Program-made: the position numbers and the translations under genes | Notes under the pieces: model-generated | What the model saw: only the letters and a program-made list of their open reading frames with translations | The model's database searches: none | What the model was told of the DNA's origin: nothing | In this document: positions 7,713 through 17,443 of the stretch, piece by piece | Numbering within the stretch: position 1 is the stretch's first letter | Layout of the letters: the number at the start of each line of letters is the position of its first letter | DNA from: Pseudomonas hefeiensis | Lineage (GTDB): Bacteria; Pseudomonadota; Gammaproteobacteria; Pseudomonadales; Pseudomonadaceae | Direction of reading: 5' to 3' | DNA: 64,000 nt | Assembly: GCF_030687835.1 (NCBI RefSeq) | Contig: NZ_CP117449.1 | Coordinates: forward strand, 4,154,001-4,218,000

Positions 7713-9431
7713 ATGCTCAACCTGTTTCGCCGCAAAAGGCAGACGCCTCCTCCGCCACCGACCGTGAGCATCGCCGAAGGCTACCTACCGATCGAGTCGG
7801 CCCACAGCTTGTTAGCCGCGGAGCACCGCCGCCAGTTACTCGATCGCATCTGGCAGTACACCGCCCTCTCCCACGCCCAATTCACCCAGCTCTATTTAAA
7901 TCCGATCCATCGTTACGCCGAACGGGTCCAGCAACTGCCCGCCAGCGAGACGCACCATCATGCGTATCTCGGCGGCATGCTCGACCATGGCCTAGAACTG
8001 GTAGCCTGCAGTCTGAAACTGCGCCAATCCTATCTGCTGCCCACCGGTGCCGCACCCGAAGACCAAGCCGCCCAGACCGATGCCTGGTCGGCTGGCATCG
8101 CCTATGGCGCCCTGCTGCATGACATCGGCAAGATCGCCGTGGACCTGCTGGTCGAACGCCAGGATGGTAGTCCCTGGCATCCCTGGCAGGGTCCGCTGGA
8201 TCAACCCTACCGTTTTCGTTACCTCAAGGGTCGGGATTACCATTTGCATGGCGCCGCCGCGGGTTTGCTCTACACCCAGATTCTCGACAGGCCGATATTG
8301 GATTGGCTCAGTGGATTTCCGTCACTGTGGGCCAGCCTGCTGTATGTCCTGGCCGGCCAGTACGAACGTGCCGGCGTGCTGGGCGAGTTGGTGATTCAAT
8401 CCGACCGTGTCTCCACCGCGCAGAATATCGGAGGTAACCCAAGCAAGGCGCTGCAAGCACCGATTCATTCGTTGCAACACCACTTGATCAGCGGACTGCG
8501 TCATCTGGTTCAGCACGAGCTGAAACTCAACCAGCCAGGTGCCGCAGCATGGCTGACCCAGGACGCACTGTGGCTGGTCAGCAAAACGGTCACCGACAAG
8601 TTGCGAGCCTACTTGCTGTCGCAATCGATCGAAGGTATTCCCACGTCCAACATAGCGGTGTTCGACGAATTGCAATCGCATCGGCTGGTCGAGTCGACCC
8701 CCGAAGGCAAAGCCATCTGGACCGCACTCGTCGCCCAGGGAAACTGGCAACAAACCTTCACCTTTCTGCGACTCCAACCGGCTTTGATCTGGGGAAATGA
8801 GGACCGCCCCGAAGCTTTCAGCGGAACGGTGAGCATTGCGGCCGATGACCACCCGACTGACGTTCCGGTACCACCACCTGCGCCCGAGACAGTCAGTACA
8901 AGATCAACTCAAAGCCCATCGCAGCCCGAGCCACTGGCGATGGAAGATGCCGACTACCTCGGCACGCTGTTGGATATGTTCGAGCTGGAAGAGCCTGAGG
9001 TCAGCGACACATCGTCAGCAGGCATCCTCGAAATCTCAAATCCCTCATCGGACAACCCTGGTCAAGCATTCCTGAGTTGGGTCAAGGAAGGCATCCTGAG
9101 CCACAAGCTGGTCATCAATGACAGCAAGGCCAAAATCCACACGGTGAGTGGCAGCGTATTTCTGATCACGCCTGGTCTCTTCCAACGCTACGCGCAGGAG
9201 TTTCCTGGTATCTCTCAGGGTGCCAATCAAGAGACTGAAGAATGGCGTTGGGTGCAGAAGCAATTCGAAAAATTGAAGGTCCACAGGAAGCGTGACGATG
9301 GTCTAAACATTTGGGCTTGTCAGGTCGAAGGTCCTCGAAAAAAAGCGACACTCAAAGGCTATCTACTTGAAGAACCGATGCTATTGTTTGAGACAATGCC
9401 ATCCGACAACCCCTTTCTTAACATCGAATAG
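7713..9431 (+). CDS. MobH-type conjugative relaxase (TraI_2, TIGR03760 family)
   Basis: This 572-residue relaxase nicks the ICE transfer origin to start conjugation. The N-terminal TraI_2 domain shows the HD-like metal-binding pattern of MobH: HHHAYLGGMLDHG at about residues 81-93 and LLHDIGKIAVD at about 135-144. The middle is proline- and serine-rich (about 390-415). The C-terminal TraI_2_C part (about 450-572) holds FLSWVKEGILSHKLVINDSKAKIHTV and a DNA-binding winged-helix-like end. CGGAGGT lies 6 bases before the ATG. In relatives the integrase gene usually follows close by; here it is replaced by 21 kb of defence-like cargo. Confidence 0.92.
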   Translation: MLNLFRRKRQTPPPPPTVSIAEGYLPIESAHSLLAAEHRRQLLDRIWQYTALSHAQFTQLYLNPIHRYAERVQQLPASETHHHAYLGGMLDHGLELVACSLKLRQSYLLPTGAAPEDQAAQTDAWSAGIAYGALLHDIGKIAVDLLVERQDGSPWHPWQGPLDQPYRFRYLKGRDYHLHGAAAGLLYTQILDRPILDWLSGFPSLWASLLYVLAGQYERAGVLGELVIQSDRVSTAQNIGGNPSKALQAPIHSLQHHLISGLRHLVQHELKLNQPGAAAWLTQDALWLVSKTVTDKLRAYLLSQSIEGIPTSNIAVFDELQSHRLVESTPEGKAIWTALVAQGNWQQTFTFLRLQPALIWGNEDRPEAFSGTVSIAADDHPTDVPVPPPAPETVSTRSTQSPSQPEPLAMEDADYLGTLLDMFELEEPEVSDTSSAGILEISNPSSDNPGQAFLSWVKEGILSHKLVINDSKAKIHTVSGSVFLITPGLFQRYAQEFPGISQGANQETEEWRWVQKQFEKLKVHRKRDDGLNIWACQVEGPRKKATLKGYLLEEPMLLFETMPSDNPFLNIE

Positions 9432-10008
9432 GTGAAATATCCGAAGCATCACATGGGGGCCAAAAACGCATAGTTGGCCCTGGAGTGTACTTGGCACTTC
9501 ACCGCTCTGTCGGCGGCCTTCAGCGGTGCATTACGACCATGAATGGCCGCACTAGCTGTCTCTAGACCGTAAACAAAGGTCTTCAGAGCTGCAATCAAAC
9601 TCCCCGCACCACTTTCGTACCAACGCCATTCCCCCGTCCTACTTCATTCCGTCCGCCACTTCCCCGCAGCAAGAATTAAGCAACTTTTTTCGGTTCCCAT
9701 CACGAGCGCTATCGCTGCTATGCTCGAACGCTTTAGCTACGTTTGCTTCGAGTCGAATGCACAGATTATTCCGGACCTTTACGGATATAGCTCCTAGTCC
9801 GCGAACTACCGACGTGATACTTCGCACCTTACTAATCCTCAATCGAGGTAGTCTGCTAAGCTCTCGGATCACCCAGTGGCTTCGAAGCATCAGCCAGCTC
9901 GACCTTGGATTGCTTAACAAAGAATCAGATTTCGTTGATATTCAATTGCTGCACTTTGCTCACTGCATGAAAATCCATATAAATCACACACTAAAAATAA
10001 AATAACTC
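9432..10008. other. AT-richening intergenic junction between relaxase and the CHAT gene
   Basis: These 577 bases hold no gene I can support. The first 200 bases resemble ICE sequence in composition; the last 250 become AT-rich like the CHAT gene that follows, so the cargo boundary probably falls here. A few short frames occur, the longest 82 codons at 9757-10005, but without a ribosome binding site or protein-like composition. No integrase remnant is visible. Confidence 0.5.
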
Positions 10009-10011
10009 ATG

Positions 10012-10019
10012 AAAAAAAA
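10012..10019 (+). repeat. A8 homopolymer directly after the CHAT start codon
   Basis: Eight consecutive A follow the ATG at 10009. With eight, translation runs into a stop after about 40 codons. With seven, it enters the long CHAT frame as MKKIIEALNILHSLFDHV. Slippage at such a tract, in replication or transcription, would switch the gene. Confidence 0.6.
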
Positions 10020-11313
10020 TAATAGAAGCCCTCAATATTCTACACTCTCTTTTCGATCATGTTCACTCGTCTACTTTCAAGGCTCTAAACCACTCTCGCG
10101 AGGACACAATAAAACTGGCTGAAACCTGGGCTTCAAATCAAAAAACGTTGCCAGAAGATGAACAACTCGCTCTAAAGTTTTCTCAATTCATAGTTTCTGC
10201 ATGGGCACTGAATGCTGCCCAAGATAATGGTGAACTCAGTGAAATTGGGGACTGGATAGGCTGGTCACTGTCGGACTCAATCACTAATGAACACACGCAA
10301 ACCCTAAATATAGGTAGGCTTATTGATTTCCATACTTCACCATCCATCAACACTTGGGTAGGTTTCATGCCGACCATGGTCGTTTACTTTGCAGGGTTCT
10401 ATTACTACGCCAGAGAGCGTAGCGCCATAAAGTTGATCGCAGAAGAATTCTGGCCCCTATCGGTAAAAACATTTAAAGAAGTTATGAGTCAGCACCATGA
10501 CCTGATCGACCCTCCTGAGATATTTCTTGGTGTATGTATGCTCTGCTGGGCGGGAAAAGAATCGCCAGATCATGCCCGAGATTTTGTCCCTTACATTGAA
10601 GGCATAATAAAAAATGAGTCTCTACCCGGAAGAGTAAAGTTGTTACTTTGTCTTTCCCTTGCAACAACCGCCGGGCAATTCTCCAGCCTACAGCCACAGG
10701 TCTGGGCAGAAAGAGCATTGACTGAATTCGAAGGCTATCTTGTTGGGGAGCAAAAACTCCAAATGATGGCTTCTCTATTTCATTGGAACGAAAAATATTT
10801 GTCTGCGGAACCGATTCTAGCTGAGATGGAGCTGATGCAAGCAAAGAGCCGCAGCACATTGGGTGAGATTAGATTCCTGCGTGATGCGGCGTTGAGGATC
10901 GGCGCCGTCCAGCCTTACTTTGCGAAATGCATGGCCACTGCCGACACTAAAAATATTCTAGAAGGTCTTCAAAACTGGTATCAAATTCGTCATCCTGGCG
11001 AACAGCTCTCACCAGAGAAAATTCTTGTCACAATGCCATTCGGCGAACATAGTTACACCGCCGTTTTAAATGAGAAAAAGTACGAAATTTTACGCAACAA
11101 TCAAATTTTGCTTGAGAGAGCTGTTAATTTAACAAATGCATTTCTTGGAACGGCAAAGACTGTCGCTTACGCTGATAACGCAAAGTTAGTTATACCTGAC
11201 CGACCAGGAGTGCCGAACCAGCAGAAGCAGGAAACCTGGGAAGCTGTATTGCTAGAATCTTACTGCCCGCAGAATTTTTTACTTGATGAAGAGCCGTTGT
11301 GCCAGCTCATTTT

Positions 11314-11340
11314 TGCCACCGAATGCCACCGAATGCCACC
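11314..11340 (+). repeat. 10-bp tandem duplication inside the CHAT gene
   Basis: The unit TGCCACCGAA is present 2.7 times in tandem. One extra copy explains the frameshift exactly: with 1.7 copies the upstream frame continues as LIFATECHPIQATQLLAW into the CHAT domain. Confidence 0.85.
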
Positions 11341-12216
11341 CAATTCAAGCTACTCAGCTTTTAGCATGGGGTAAGACTTGGCCGATTGCAGCGTCCTTGT
11401 CTAACCCTCGATCAGACCGTAAACCCTTGCGGGTTGCTTTATGGAGCGGTGGTGGAAGTATGACGGAGAAGATGGAGATCGAATTGGTCAAACATATCTT
11501 TCAAAAATCAGGAGCTAGTGTGGAAGTTTTTGAACCCGCAAATTGCTCACTCGAAGACTTTATCACCGCTTATCAAGATCCAAGCTTCGATATTTTTTGG
11601 GTAATGTCACACGGCGAATTCGATCATTGGTCACCAAAGGACGTAAAATTGCAAATTTCCCATGAAGGATTGAGTGTAGCGCTAGAGGATATTTGGGGAA
11701 AAGCCCCACCAGAAAAATTTCGACGCCTACTAGCTCTAAATGTCTGCGATGGAGCCCGCTTTGAGGAAAGGGGTCTTCTCCCAAAGATAGGTCTCGCGGC
11801 AGGTCTAGCTGGTCCCGAGCAAGCTACGATTTCTCATTTGTGGCCAGTGATGGGTTTCCCATCCGCTGCATTTGGTGTTTACCTCGCGAATTTTTTAGTG
11901 ACTGACCGCCCCTACTTTGAAGCCTATCAAGAGGCAATCAAAGCACTTCAAATGTCAGCGGTAAGTGTTGCAGATGATTTACGCAATCACTACGGCAATG
12001 AGTTTGAGCTAGTACAAAAGCTAGCCAATCGTGATGAAGACTATTCGACAATGCAAGTTTTTGGTTCTGCCGCCTTCTATCAATGACTAAAAACCACAAT
12101 CGTAAAAGGTAATTGTTGACCTATCACAAACTCGAGCCCCAGATCACTTAAGCTCCCGTTGTCCATTTTGCAGGGGGCTTATAGATCGCGCCTTATACAC
12201 GACTTACTTAGGCAAG

Positions 12217-14361
12217 CTACATCTCGGCAATCGCCCACTTCATGATATTTCGCTCAAACGGGGACAGCGGCATCCTATCCAGACGGCTCGCTAAGTGCCG
12301 TAACTTGTTCAGCAGGTCATTCAGGTTGTCAGATGGAAGGATCGAACTCTTAATCCGCGTCGAGACCTGCGTAGGAATCCCATATTCGTCCAGCGCCGTC
12401 AGTAAGGGATCGTGAAAAAGGTTCTCCATCTGCTCAGAGAAGAAACTGAAGTCTCCTGGCTCAATATTGCGCTGGGTGAAAACATCCGCCTGGATCTTGC
12501 TGATGGCCATAAAATCACGAGGAAGGCGGTAGCACAGGACGTTACGGATAAACTTGAGCCGAAGGTTGATCGCTTCGCTCGCAGTGGTGCCCGCACGGTT
12601 AGTGTCGATCGCGTTCTGCAGATACGCCGAGAAGTCTTTCTCCATCCGGACAGAGTTGATATGAAAGGCGAGCTGAGGGCCTGAAATGATTCCATAGTCC
12701 ATTAGTTTGGTCTGAAGGTGATCACAGACTAGGGTGCACACGTATTCGAGCTGGTTTTGTTCGGGGTTTCCTTTCCAAGTGAGCATTCGGCGACTCACTG
12801 CAAGGTTTCTGATAATTGATTCGGCGATCTCTATCTGCCGGTCAACCGGGATATGCCGATTTTCGACGAGCGTGGCTGTGGACAGCAACAGCGTGGCATA
12901 CGCCCGATCCAGTCGTTGGCGGGAGATCTCCGTGAGGTACTCCGGCTCTAGCTTCATCAAAAGCCCCATCGGCGAGTTTTCGTTCTGCAGTCCGATCGGA
13001 TAATCTACGGTGAGATCTTTTTCTTCCGGCGGCGCCTCCAGCATGTAAACCTTGCCGATGAAGTAGCGGTTCATGCGACCCGCGCGGCCAGAAATGTTCT
13101 TGAACGTGAAGAAATCGAACGGTGTGTTACTAACCCGGCGGTCATAAATGATGACGTTTTCTGCTGAGGTATTGACCCCCTCAATCATCGTAGACGTGCA
13201 GATAATGTGCTTGATTGTCCCCTCGTTGAAGAGCTTCACAAAATACTGCTGCAGCGCCCTAGGGACGCCACCATGGTGAATGGCGATACCGAGCGATATG
13301 GCCTTGGCGACGTTCCACTGTGGGTGGTACTCCTTCGCGATCCATTGAGCAATGTCTTGTGTCTGCGCGAGCGGTGAAAACCCGCCTTTTTCGATAAGGA
13401 ACTGTGCAATCTTGTTTGCGCTTGCCGGCGACTGAGAGTAGATGAGCGTGGGGGTGGTAATTTTGCGGCAGAGTTCTAGGAGCTTGTCCTTACGCGCATC
13501 TCCGTTGGTCGGCAGATTAAAATGCTCAACATCAACGGCCACTGTGGAAAAATTGGAGGGGATGAAATTGTACTCGTAAGCGTCGAGACCGTGGATGTTT
13601 TGGATATGAGGGCCGAGTAGATAGAACTGCGCCCCCTGTTTTGCCAGCTTATGGAAAGCCAAGCTCAAATCAATCGCACGGCTGCCGGCTTCCGAGTCAC
13701 TGGACAGATCAAGTTTGTAGAATTCATCTACGACAAAAAAACCGACGTCCTGTAGATCGACACGCTGGAGGACTCTCTCCTGGGTCAGCAGGTAGACGTT
13801 TACTCGTGCGTCGTCGGCCTCCTGAGTCGGATGCGTAATAACGTTGCATCTCTGTTTGAAACGCTTGACCAAACGTCGGCGCGTTTCGTCGATGAGGGCG
13901 ATGGTTGGAACGATGACCACAATCTTGCGAAATTTTTCCTGGGCCAGAATGGCGTCGATCACCAGGCTTTTACCGACGCTTGTGGAGGCGCTCAGCACGA
14001 CGTTGCGTCCTTGCATTAGCAAGCTGAACACATGAGCCTGCAGCCGGTGAAAAACCATGCCTACTTCAACTCCGTCCACCCGATGCATCTCGTAGGCCAG
14101 ACGGTCTGAAATCGATATTTCATCGAGGTACGGAGTGATGTAAGGGAATAGCCCCACAGCGCGGATCATACTCAGCAGCAAGGATTGCTCAACTTCACCA
14201 AACAAGGCGAATTTATCGAGCGCACGGATGACGAGGTCTCGCCCTTCCCACTCTGGGTTCCCCCGGTTCACGGCAACACTGATAGCTTGGAGAAGCTCGA
14301 TCCTGGAGCTTGAATCTTCACCGAGTCGTTCGAGTCGCTCCTTAACTACTTCATATCTCAT
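12217..14361 (-). CDS. abpB: AbpB-like SF2 DEAD/DEAH helicase
   Basis: This 714-residue helicase carries STSVGKS (Walker A, residues 126-132), VVPTIALIDE (motif Ia), VVDEFYKL (motif II, DEFY at 212-215), LIYSQSPASANKIAQFL and ICTSTMIEGVN (motifs IV-V), and ISGRAGRMN (motif VI, about 423-431). The last 250 residues are helical and unassigned. It starts 6 bp after the DUF4297 nuclease gene. Size and pairing match E. coli AbpB (YfjK, 729 residues), which with AbpA blocks T4, T7 and lambda growth. The system is cytoplasmic and probably senses or unwinds phage DNA for the partner nuclease. Assignment to AbpAB rests on size, order and domains, not on alignment. Confidence 0.78.
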   Translation of the reverse strand: MRYEVVKERLERLGEDSSSRIELLQAISVAVNRGNPEWEGRDLVIRALDKFALFGEVEQSLLLSMIRAVGLFPYITPYLDEISISDRLAYEMHRVDGVEVGMVFHRLQAHVFSLLMQGRNVVLSASTSVGKSLVIDAILAQEKFRKIVVIVPTIALIDETRRRLVKRFKQRCNVITHPTQEADDARVNVYLLTQERVLQRVDLQDVGFFVVDEFYKLDLSSDSEAGSRAIDLSLAFHKLAKQGAQFYLLGPHIQNIHGLDAYEYNFIPSNFSTVAVDVEHFNLPTNGDARKDKLLELCRKITTPTLIYSQSPASANKIAQFLIEKGGFSPLAQTQDIAQWIAKEYHPQWNVAKAISLGIAIHHGGVPRALQQYFVKLFNEGTIKHIICTSTMIEGVNTSAENVIIYDRRVSNTPFDFFTFKNISGRAGRMNRYFIGKVYMLEAPPEEKDLTVDYPIGLQNENSPMGLLMKLEPEYLTEISRQRLDRAYATLLLSTATLVENRHIPVDRQIEIAESIIRNLAVSRRMLTWKGNPEQNQLEYVCTLVCDHLQTKLMDYGIISGPQLAFHINSVRMEKDFSAYLQNAIDTNRAGTTASEAINLRLKFIRNVLCYRLPRDFMAISKIQADVFTQRNIEPGDFSFFSEQMENLFHDPLLTALDEYGIPTQVSTRIKSSILPSDNLNDLLNKLRHLASRLDRMPLSPFERNIMKWAIAEM

Positions 14362-14367
14362 GTCAGC

Positions 14368-15981
14368 CTAAACCCTGCAACGTGAGTTGAACTCTTTGAT
14401 CAAGTTCTGGATGCTTTCGATAGGAACAAGAAACACTGCAATTCGGATCTGATCCATTTTCTTCGGCAGATGGACTTTCAATGAACTGTAGTGGTCGTTG
14501 ATCTCGTGCTTCAGCCGATCAATATAGTCAGAGAGGTATCCAGAGGATAAGGCATCACTGTCGTAAGCCAGTAACACAGGAAAGCACAGCACCTTCAGCA
14601 TCTCTTCGGCAGGCGTGTTTCGTTCCAATGCTTTGTTGAAATCCTCCGAATTGGAGCGAAGGTGATTCGGTTCGCGCAGTGAGATGATGATCTCGCGCTC
14701 GTTGGTCAGTGCAGCTTTGTTAATTGTAGAATCCAGAGTGCTGCAAACCTGCGCCATAGTCTGGGCCATGGTTCCCACAGTAATCATCCTCGCCAACCCC
14801 AGCCAGAGTTGATCGACCTCGCCTGAGCGCTGAACAATATGGGCGTTCCCGAACTCGGATAAGCCTGTCTTTGAGGCAAAGAACACTTTGCACGCGATCG
14901 GCTCGCTATTTTCCTTATTCCTCAAAATCACATGCAGGATCAGTTCTGCAATTAACTTATCGCGCTCCATGCCATTCTGAGTGAACGTAGCAATCGCCTT
15001 CGACAGAATCGTCTGAGCATGATGAACCTGAAAATTCACGATCTCGCTGGCTTGCAAACAGAACTCGGGGAGCCACTGAACCAGGTGCTCAGCGAGTTCC
15101 TTATGCCTCCACTCGCCAAAGTCATACTGAACGTCGTACCCGGTCAGGCTGCGTAGCAATCCCTCCTCGGTTGCGGCATGAAACTCGACCAGAAAAGGTG
15201 GAGGCTTGGATTTATAGGGCTTCGAGTAGGTGATGTTTTTGCTATCAGCCGCCGCCAGGAGTGCATCGAGGCGATCCATGGCAGCCACGCGCGTAATGAC
15301 CTTTTGTGTAGATTCGGAGATGACGTTTGCAGTTGCCGCATCATCTGCCCAACCCAGAAAGTCCGCGTAGATTGCCTGCTGTTGTTTGTGCGTAGGCCAC
15401 GAGCCTTGAAGATCGATTACTTCTGCCAGCTTGCGCAAATTCACCGACTCCAGCGCGTCCACATCGCCACATATCTGCCACACAAAATTGTCCGCCCAAT
15501 AGCAAAAGTCGCGCCCCATGGGTGAGCGTGTTTTCTTGAACTTCTTAGCAAGAGCTGTCCCACGGCTGGTCGCAAGGTCAGGCTGATTTCGCTTTTCAAG
15601 CTCCAGTTTAAAGCAACTCAAAGCTTTGGCGGTATCGCGCTTGGTGACCATTCGGAACCGAGCTTTTCCAGGACGGCAGTCACAAAGCAGTGACTTCTGC
15701 AGTAGAGAAGTGTCAGCCCGGCCGTTGTCCAGAGCGGTTGCTTCACTCTGGTTCCACTTGCTGTCACCCTCGGTAGTTTTGACCTGAATATATTCGTTAA
15801 CCGTCTCACCAGACTGGCGAGAGACCAGCACGATGTCGTCAGCAGTTTCACACTCGACCTGCTGGTAACTGCTATCGCGGAGCATCTTCAATATGAAGGA
15901 AACGGCAACGTGATCCTGATACTTGAAACCTTGCCTTGCCGCAGGCCCACCTTTGTTCGATGGGATCTTGATAAGCACCAT
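14368..15981 (-). CDS. abpA: AbpA-like protein with DUF4297/Cap4-type nuclease domain
   Basis: This 537-residue protein opens with a DUF4297-like dsDNA nuclease domain: GGPAARQGFKYQDHVAVSFILKML (residues 11-34), CETADDIVL with acidic residues 45-49, and YIQVKTT with the QxK lysine at 68. That is the E/D...QxK layout of PD-(D/E)xK enzymes. The remaining 400 residues are helical with no motif I know. E. coli AbpA (YfjL) has 538 residues and lies next to the helicase AbpB, as here. It is the first gene of the two-gene operon, and the promoter should lie in 15982-16160. The likely role is DNA cleavage or growth arrest during phage infection. Confidence 0.75.
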   Translation of the reverse strand: MVLIKIPSNKGGPAARQGFKYQDHVAVSFILKMLRDSSYQQVECETADDIVLVSRQSGETVNEYIQVKTTEGDSKWNQSEATALDNGRADTSLLQKSLLCDCRPGKARFRMVTKRDTAKALSCFKLELEKRNQPDLATSRGTALAKKFKKTRSPMGRDFCYWADNFVWQICGDVDALESVNLRKLAEVIDLQGSWPTHKQQQAIYADFLGWADDAATANVISESTQKVITRVAAMDRLDALLAAADSKNITYSKPYKSKPPPFLVEFHAATEEGLLRSLTGYDVQYDFGEWRHKELAEHLVQWLPEFCLQASEIVNFQVHHAQTILSKAIATFTQNGMERDKLIAELILHVILRNKENSEPIACKVFFASKTGLSEFGNAHIVQRSGEVDQLWLGLARMITVGTMAQTMAQVCSTLDSTINKAALTNEREIIISLREPNHLRSNSEDFNKALERNTPAEEMLKVLCFPVLLAYDSDALSSGYLSDYIDRLKHEINDHYSSLKVHLPKKMDQIRIAVFLVPIESIQNLIKEFNSRCRV

Positions 15982-16163
15982 GACGTCCCTGTATCACTTG
16001 AATCGAGCCGGTTACGTCGGCATGCTGAGCTCACTCAGGGATAGCAGACGCGCGTGTTAGTGCGAAAGCTACCACTAATGGCAATTGGCCGACCATCCCT
16101 ATTCCGTAACCCATCACCCTCGCGACGCCAGAGCCGCGACACTGAAACATTCATGGAGGAAGC

Positions 16164-16634
16164 ATGCGGATCACATTGCAAGGTGAGGACGACCTGGAAC
16201 AGGCGCTTCGCGAGATACATCTACGAGCTAGCACGTATGAGGGGCCATTGATGCACCAGTTCATGGAGCTGGCCAAGCTCAGCGCGCCAGTCGAGCCTGA
16301 CGAGCCCGTTGGGGAGGAGCTCCAAGATAAAAGGTTAAGCAGTGCCAACGCGGAACCCGCGAGGCGCAACGAGACCAAAGAGCGATTTGAAGAAGCTCTG
16401 TCGTTACTGATGGTGCTCGCTTTTCCAGTGAACAGCGGAACCGAGCAAGCAGTTCGCCGCGAACTCAACGAGGTGCTCGCGCGCGATCAGCAGGTCGAGT
16501 CAATGCAGATGCGCACCGGTAACCGAAAAACCAGTCTACGACGTAACCTTGGACGGCGCCCGACGAAGCAGCAAATTGCGTTGCGGGGAGCGTTGCTCGA
16601 ATTTCTCCCACGAGAGACCAAGGAGGATTTATGA
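16164..16634 (+). CDS. Hypothetical protein, first gene of an unknown two-gene unit
   Basis: This 156-residue protein starts at ATG 16164 with GGAGG 5 bases upstream. It is charged and largely helical (EDDLEQALREIHLRA at the start; a basic tail RKTSLRRNLGRRPTKQQIALRGALLEFL). No known domain was recognised. Its stop overlaps the start of the next gene by 4 bp, so the two products are probably made in fixed ratio. It is divergent from abpA and convergent with the STAND operon. The basic C-terminus could bind nucleic acid; that is a guess. Confidence 0.65.
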   Translation: MRITLQGEDDLEQALREIHLRASTYEGPLMHQFMELAKLSAPVEPDEPVGEELQDKRLSSANAEPARRNETKERFEEALSLLMVLAFPVNSGTEQAVRRELNEVLARDQQVESMQMRTGNRKTSLRRNLGRRPTKQQIALRGALLEFLPRETKEDL

Positions 16635-17389
16635 GTACGACTCCATCCATCGCGGCAGGCGTCAAGAAGAAAAAGAAGAACCAACCCGCACCACCGGACT
16701 TGGTCAAAGCTGTGGGCGCGCTCTTCGACATTGCCGCGAAAGCGCCTCCCCCCCTTCAGCTACAAGCGATGGCTCGCGACAAATTGTACGAAATGCTGGT
16801 TCTTGCTCGTTTGCTGCGGGTATTTCGGAGTGCGCACCCGAAAGGGTCGATCATTCATCGACCACCATCTAAGGGAGGTAAGGCGTCAGAGGTGGTAGTG
16901 GCGAGTAAACCAGCTCTGGCCGATCGCAAAAGATTCTCGCACTTTGATCTGCTCGACGCCGCTGGACAGACAATGGGGGAAGCTTGGACCTCGGTCGAGT
17001 TTGAGTCGCTGAGTTGGGCGCATAACGGCGGAGTTCCGGGCAAGGCCCCCCGCCAGGCCCGACACGAGCTTGACGTCTGTGTACTTGAGCCAGGCGCAGG
17101 AGAGCGCCCGTCCCACTCGCAGATCTTTGCGGGCATCAGTTGCAAAGACGTGCGCAGCTCCTCGAAGGAAAACGTACGTGAGGCACTGGGGCTACGCCGC
17201 GAGACAGCTTTCCTGCAGCCGCCAGTGCCAAGTCTCGCCCCTTGGTTGGTCACTGACGTCCCTGCGGAACCGAGTGCACCGATCCTTCTCATCAGCTCCG
17301 ATGTCGGGGTAAGGAAATACTCGTCACCAGTTGACGCCCTGGGCGTCTATATCCGATTCGTGCGTCGCCCCTGGGAAGCAGAGGTTTAA
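16631..17389 (+). CDS. Hypothetical protein with PD-(D/E)xK-like pattern
   Basis: This 252-residue protein has a lysine-rich N-terminus (VKKKKKNQPAPPDLVKAV). It then has a helical region and a stretch that fits a restriction-endonuclease-like core: ARHELDVCVLEPG followed by IFAGISCKDVRSS (D then CxK, roughly residues 146-178). A helix, EALGLRRE, follows. An AAGGAGGA site precedes ATG 16631, which overlaps the previous stop. The pair lies inside a block of defence genes, so a nuclease with a small partner is a reasonable reading. The family was not identified and the nuclease call is tentative. Confidence 0.6.
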   Translation: MSTTPSIAAGVKKKKKNQPAPPDLVKAVGALFDIAAKAPPPLQLQAMARDKLYEMLVLARLLRVFRSAHPKGSIIHRPPSKGGKASEVVVASKPALADRKRFSHFDLLDAAGQTMGEAWTSVEFESLSWAHNGGVPGKAPRQARHELDVCVLEPGAGERPSHSQIFAGISCKDVRSSSKENVREALGLRRETAFLQPPVPSLAPWLVTDVPAEPSAPILLISSDVGVRKYSSPVDALGVYIRFVRRPWEAEV

Positions 17390-17443
17390 GTCTGTATTGA
17401 TCAAGCAGCTAGCGGACTTGTGCTTGCCCGTTCTCTGCGCCGG

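Larger units (their letters stand above)
10009..12086 (+). pseudogene. CHAT-domain (caspase-like) protease gene, split by two slippage frameshifts
   Basis: As it stands the gene reads in three pieces. ATG 10009 opens a frame that stops early. A second frame (about 10013-11374) encodes a helical N-terminal region of some 450 residues. A third (about 11283-12086) encodes a CHAT protease: MSHGE with the catalytic His codon at 11610 and LALNVCDG with the catalytic Cys codon at 11745, then GLAAGLAGPEQATISHLWPVMG. Removing one A from the A8 run at 10012-10019 and one 10-bp unit from 11314-11340 restores a single 688-residue frame from ATG to TGA. CHAT proteases act in suicide-type phage defence. 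The gene is AT-rich relative to its neighbours, a sign of transfer. It is either a recent pseudogene or phase-variable. Confidence 0.8.

Noticed and set aside
9757..10005. An 82-codon frame before the CHAT gene
   Set aside because: No ribosome binding site, and the composition follows the local AT drift; no motif.
11314..11340. CRISPR-like or other spaced repeats
   Set aside because: It is a plain 10-bp tandem repeat with no spacers; no CRISPR array was seen in the window.
12217..15981. Reading the helicase pair as Hachiman
   Set aside because: The partner has a DUF4297-type nuclease start (ADD...QVK), not the DUF1837 protein HamA, and the sizes fit AbpAB better.
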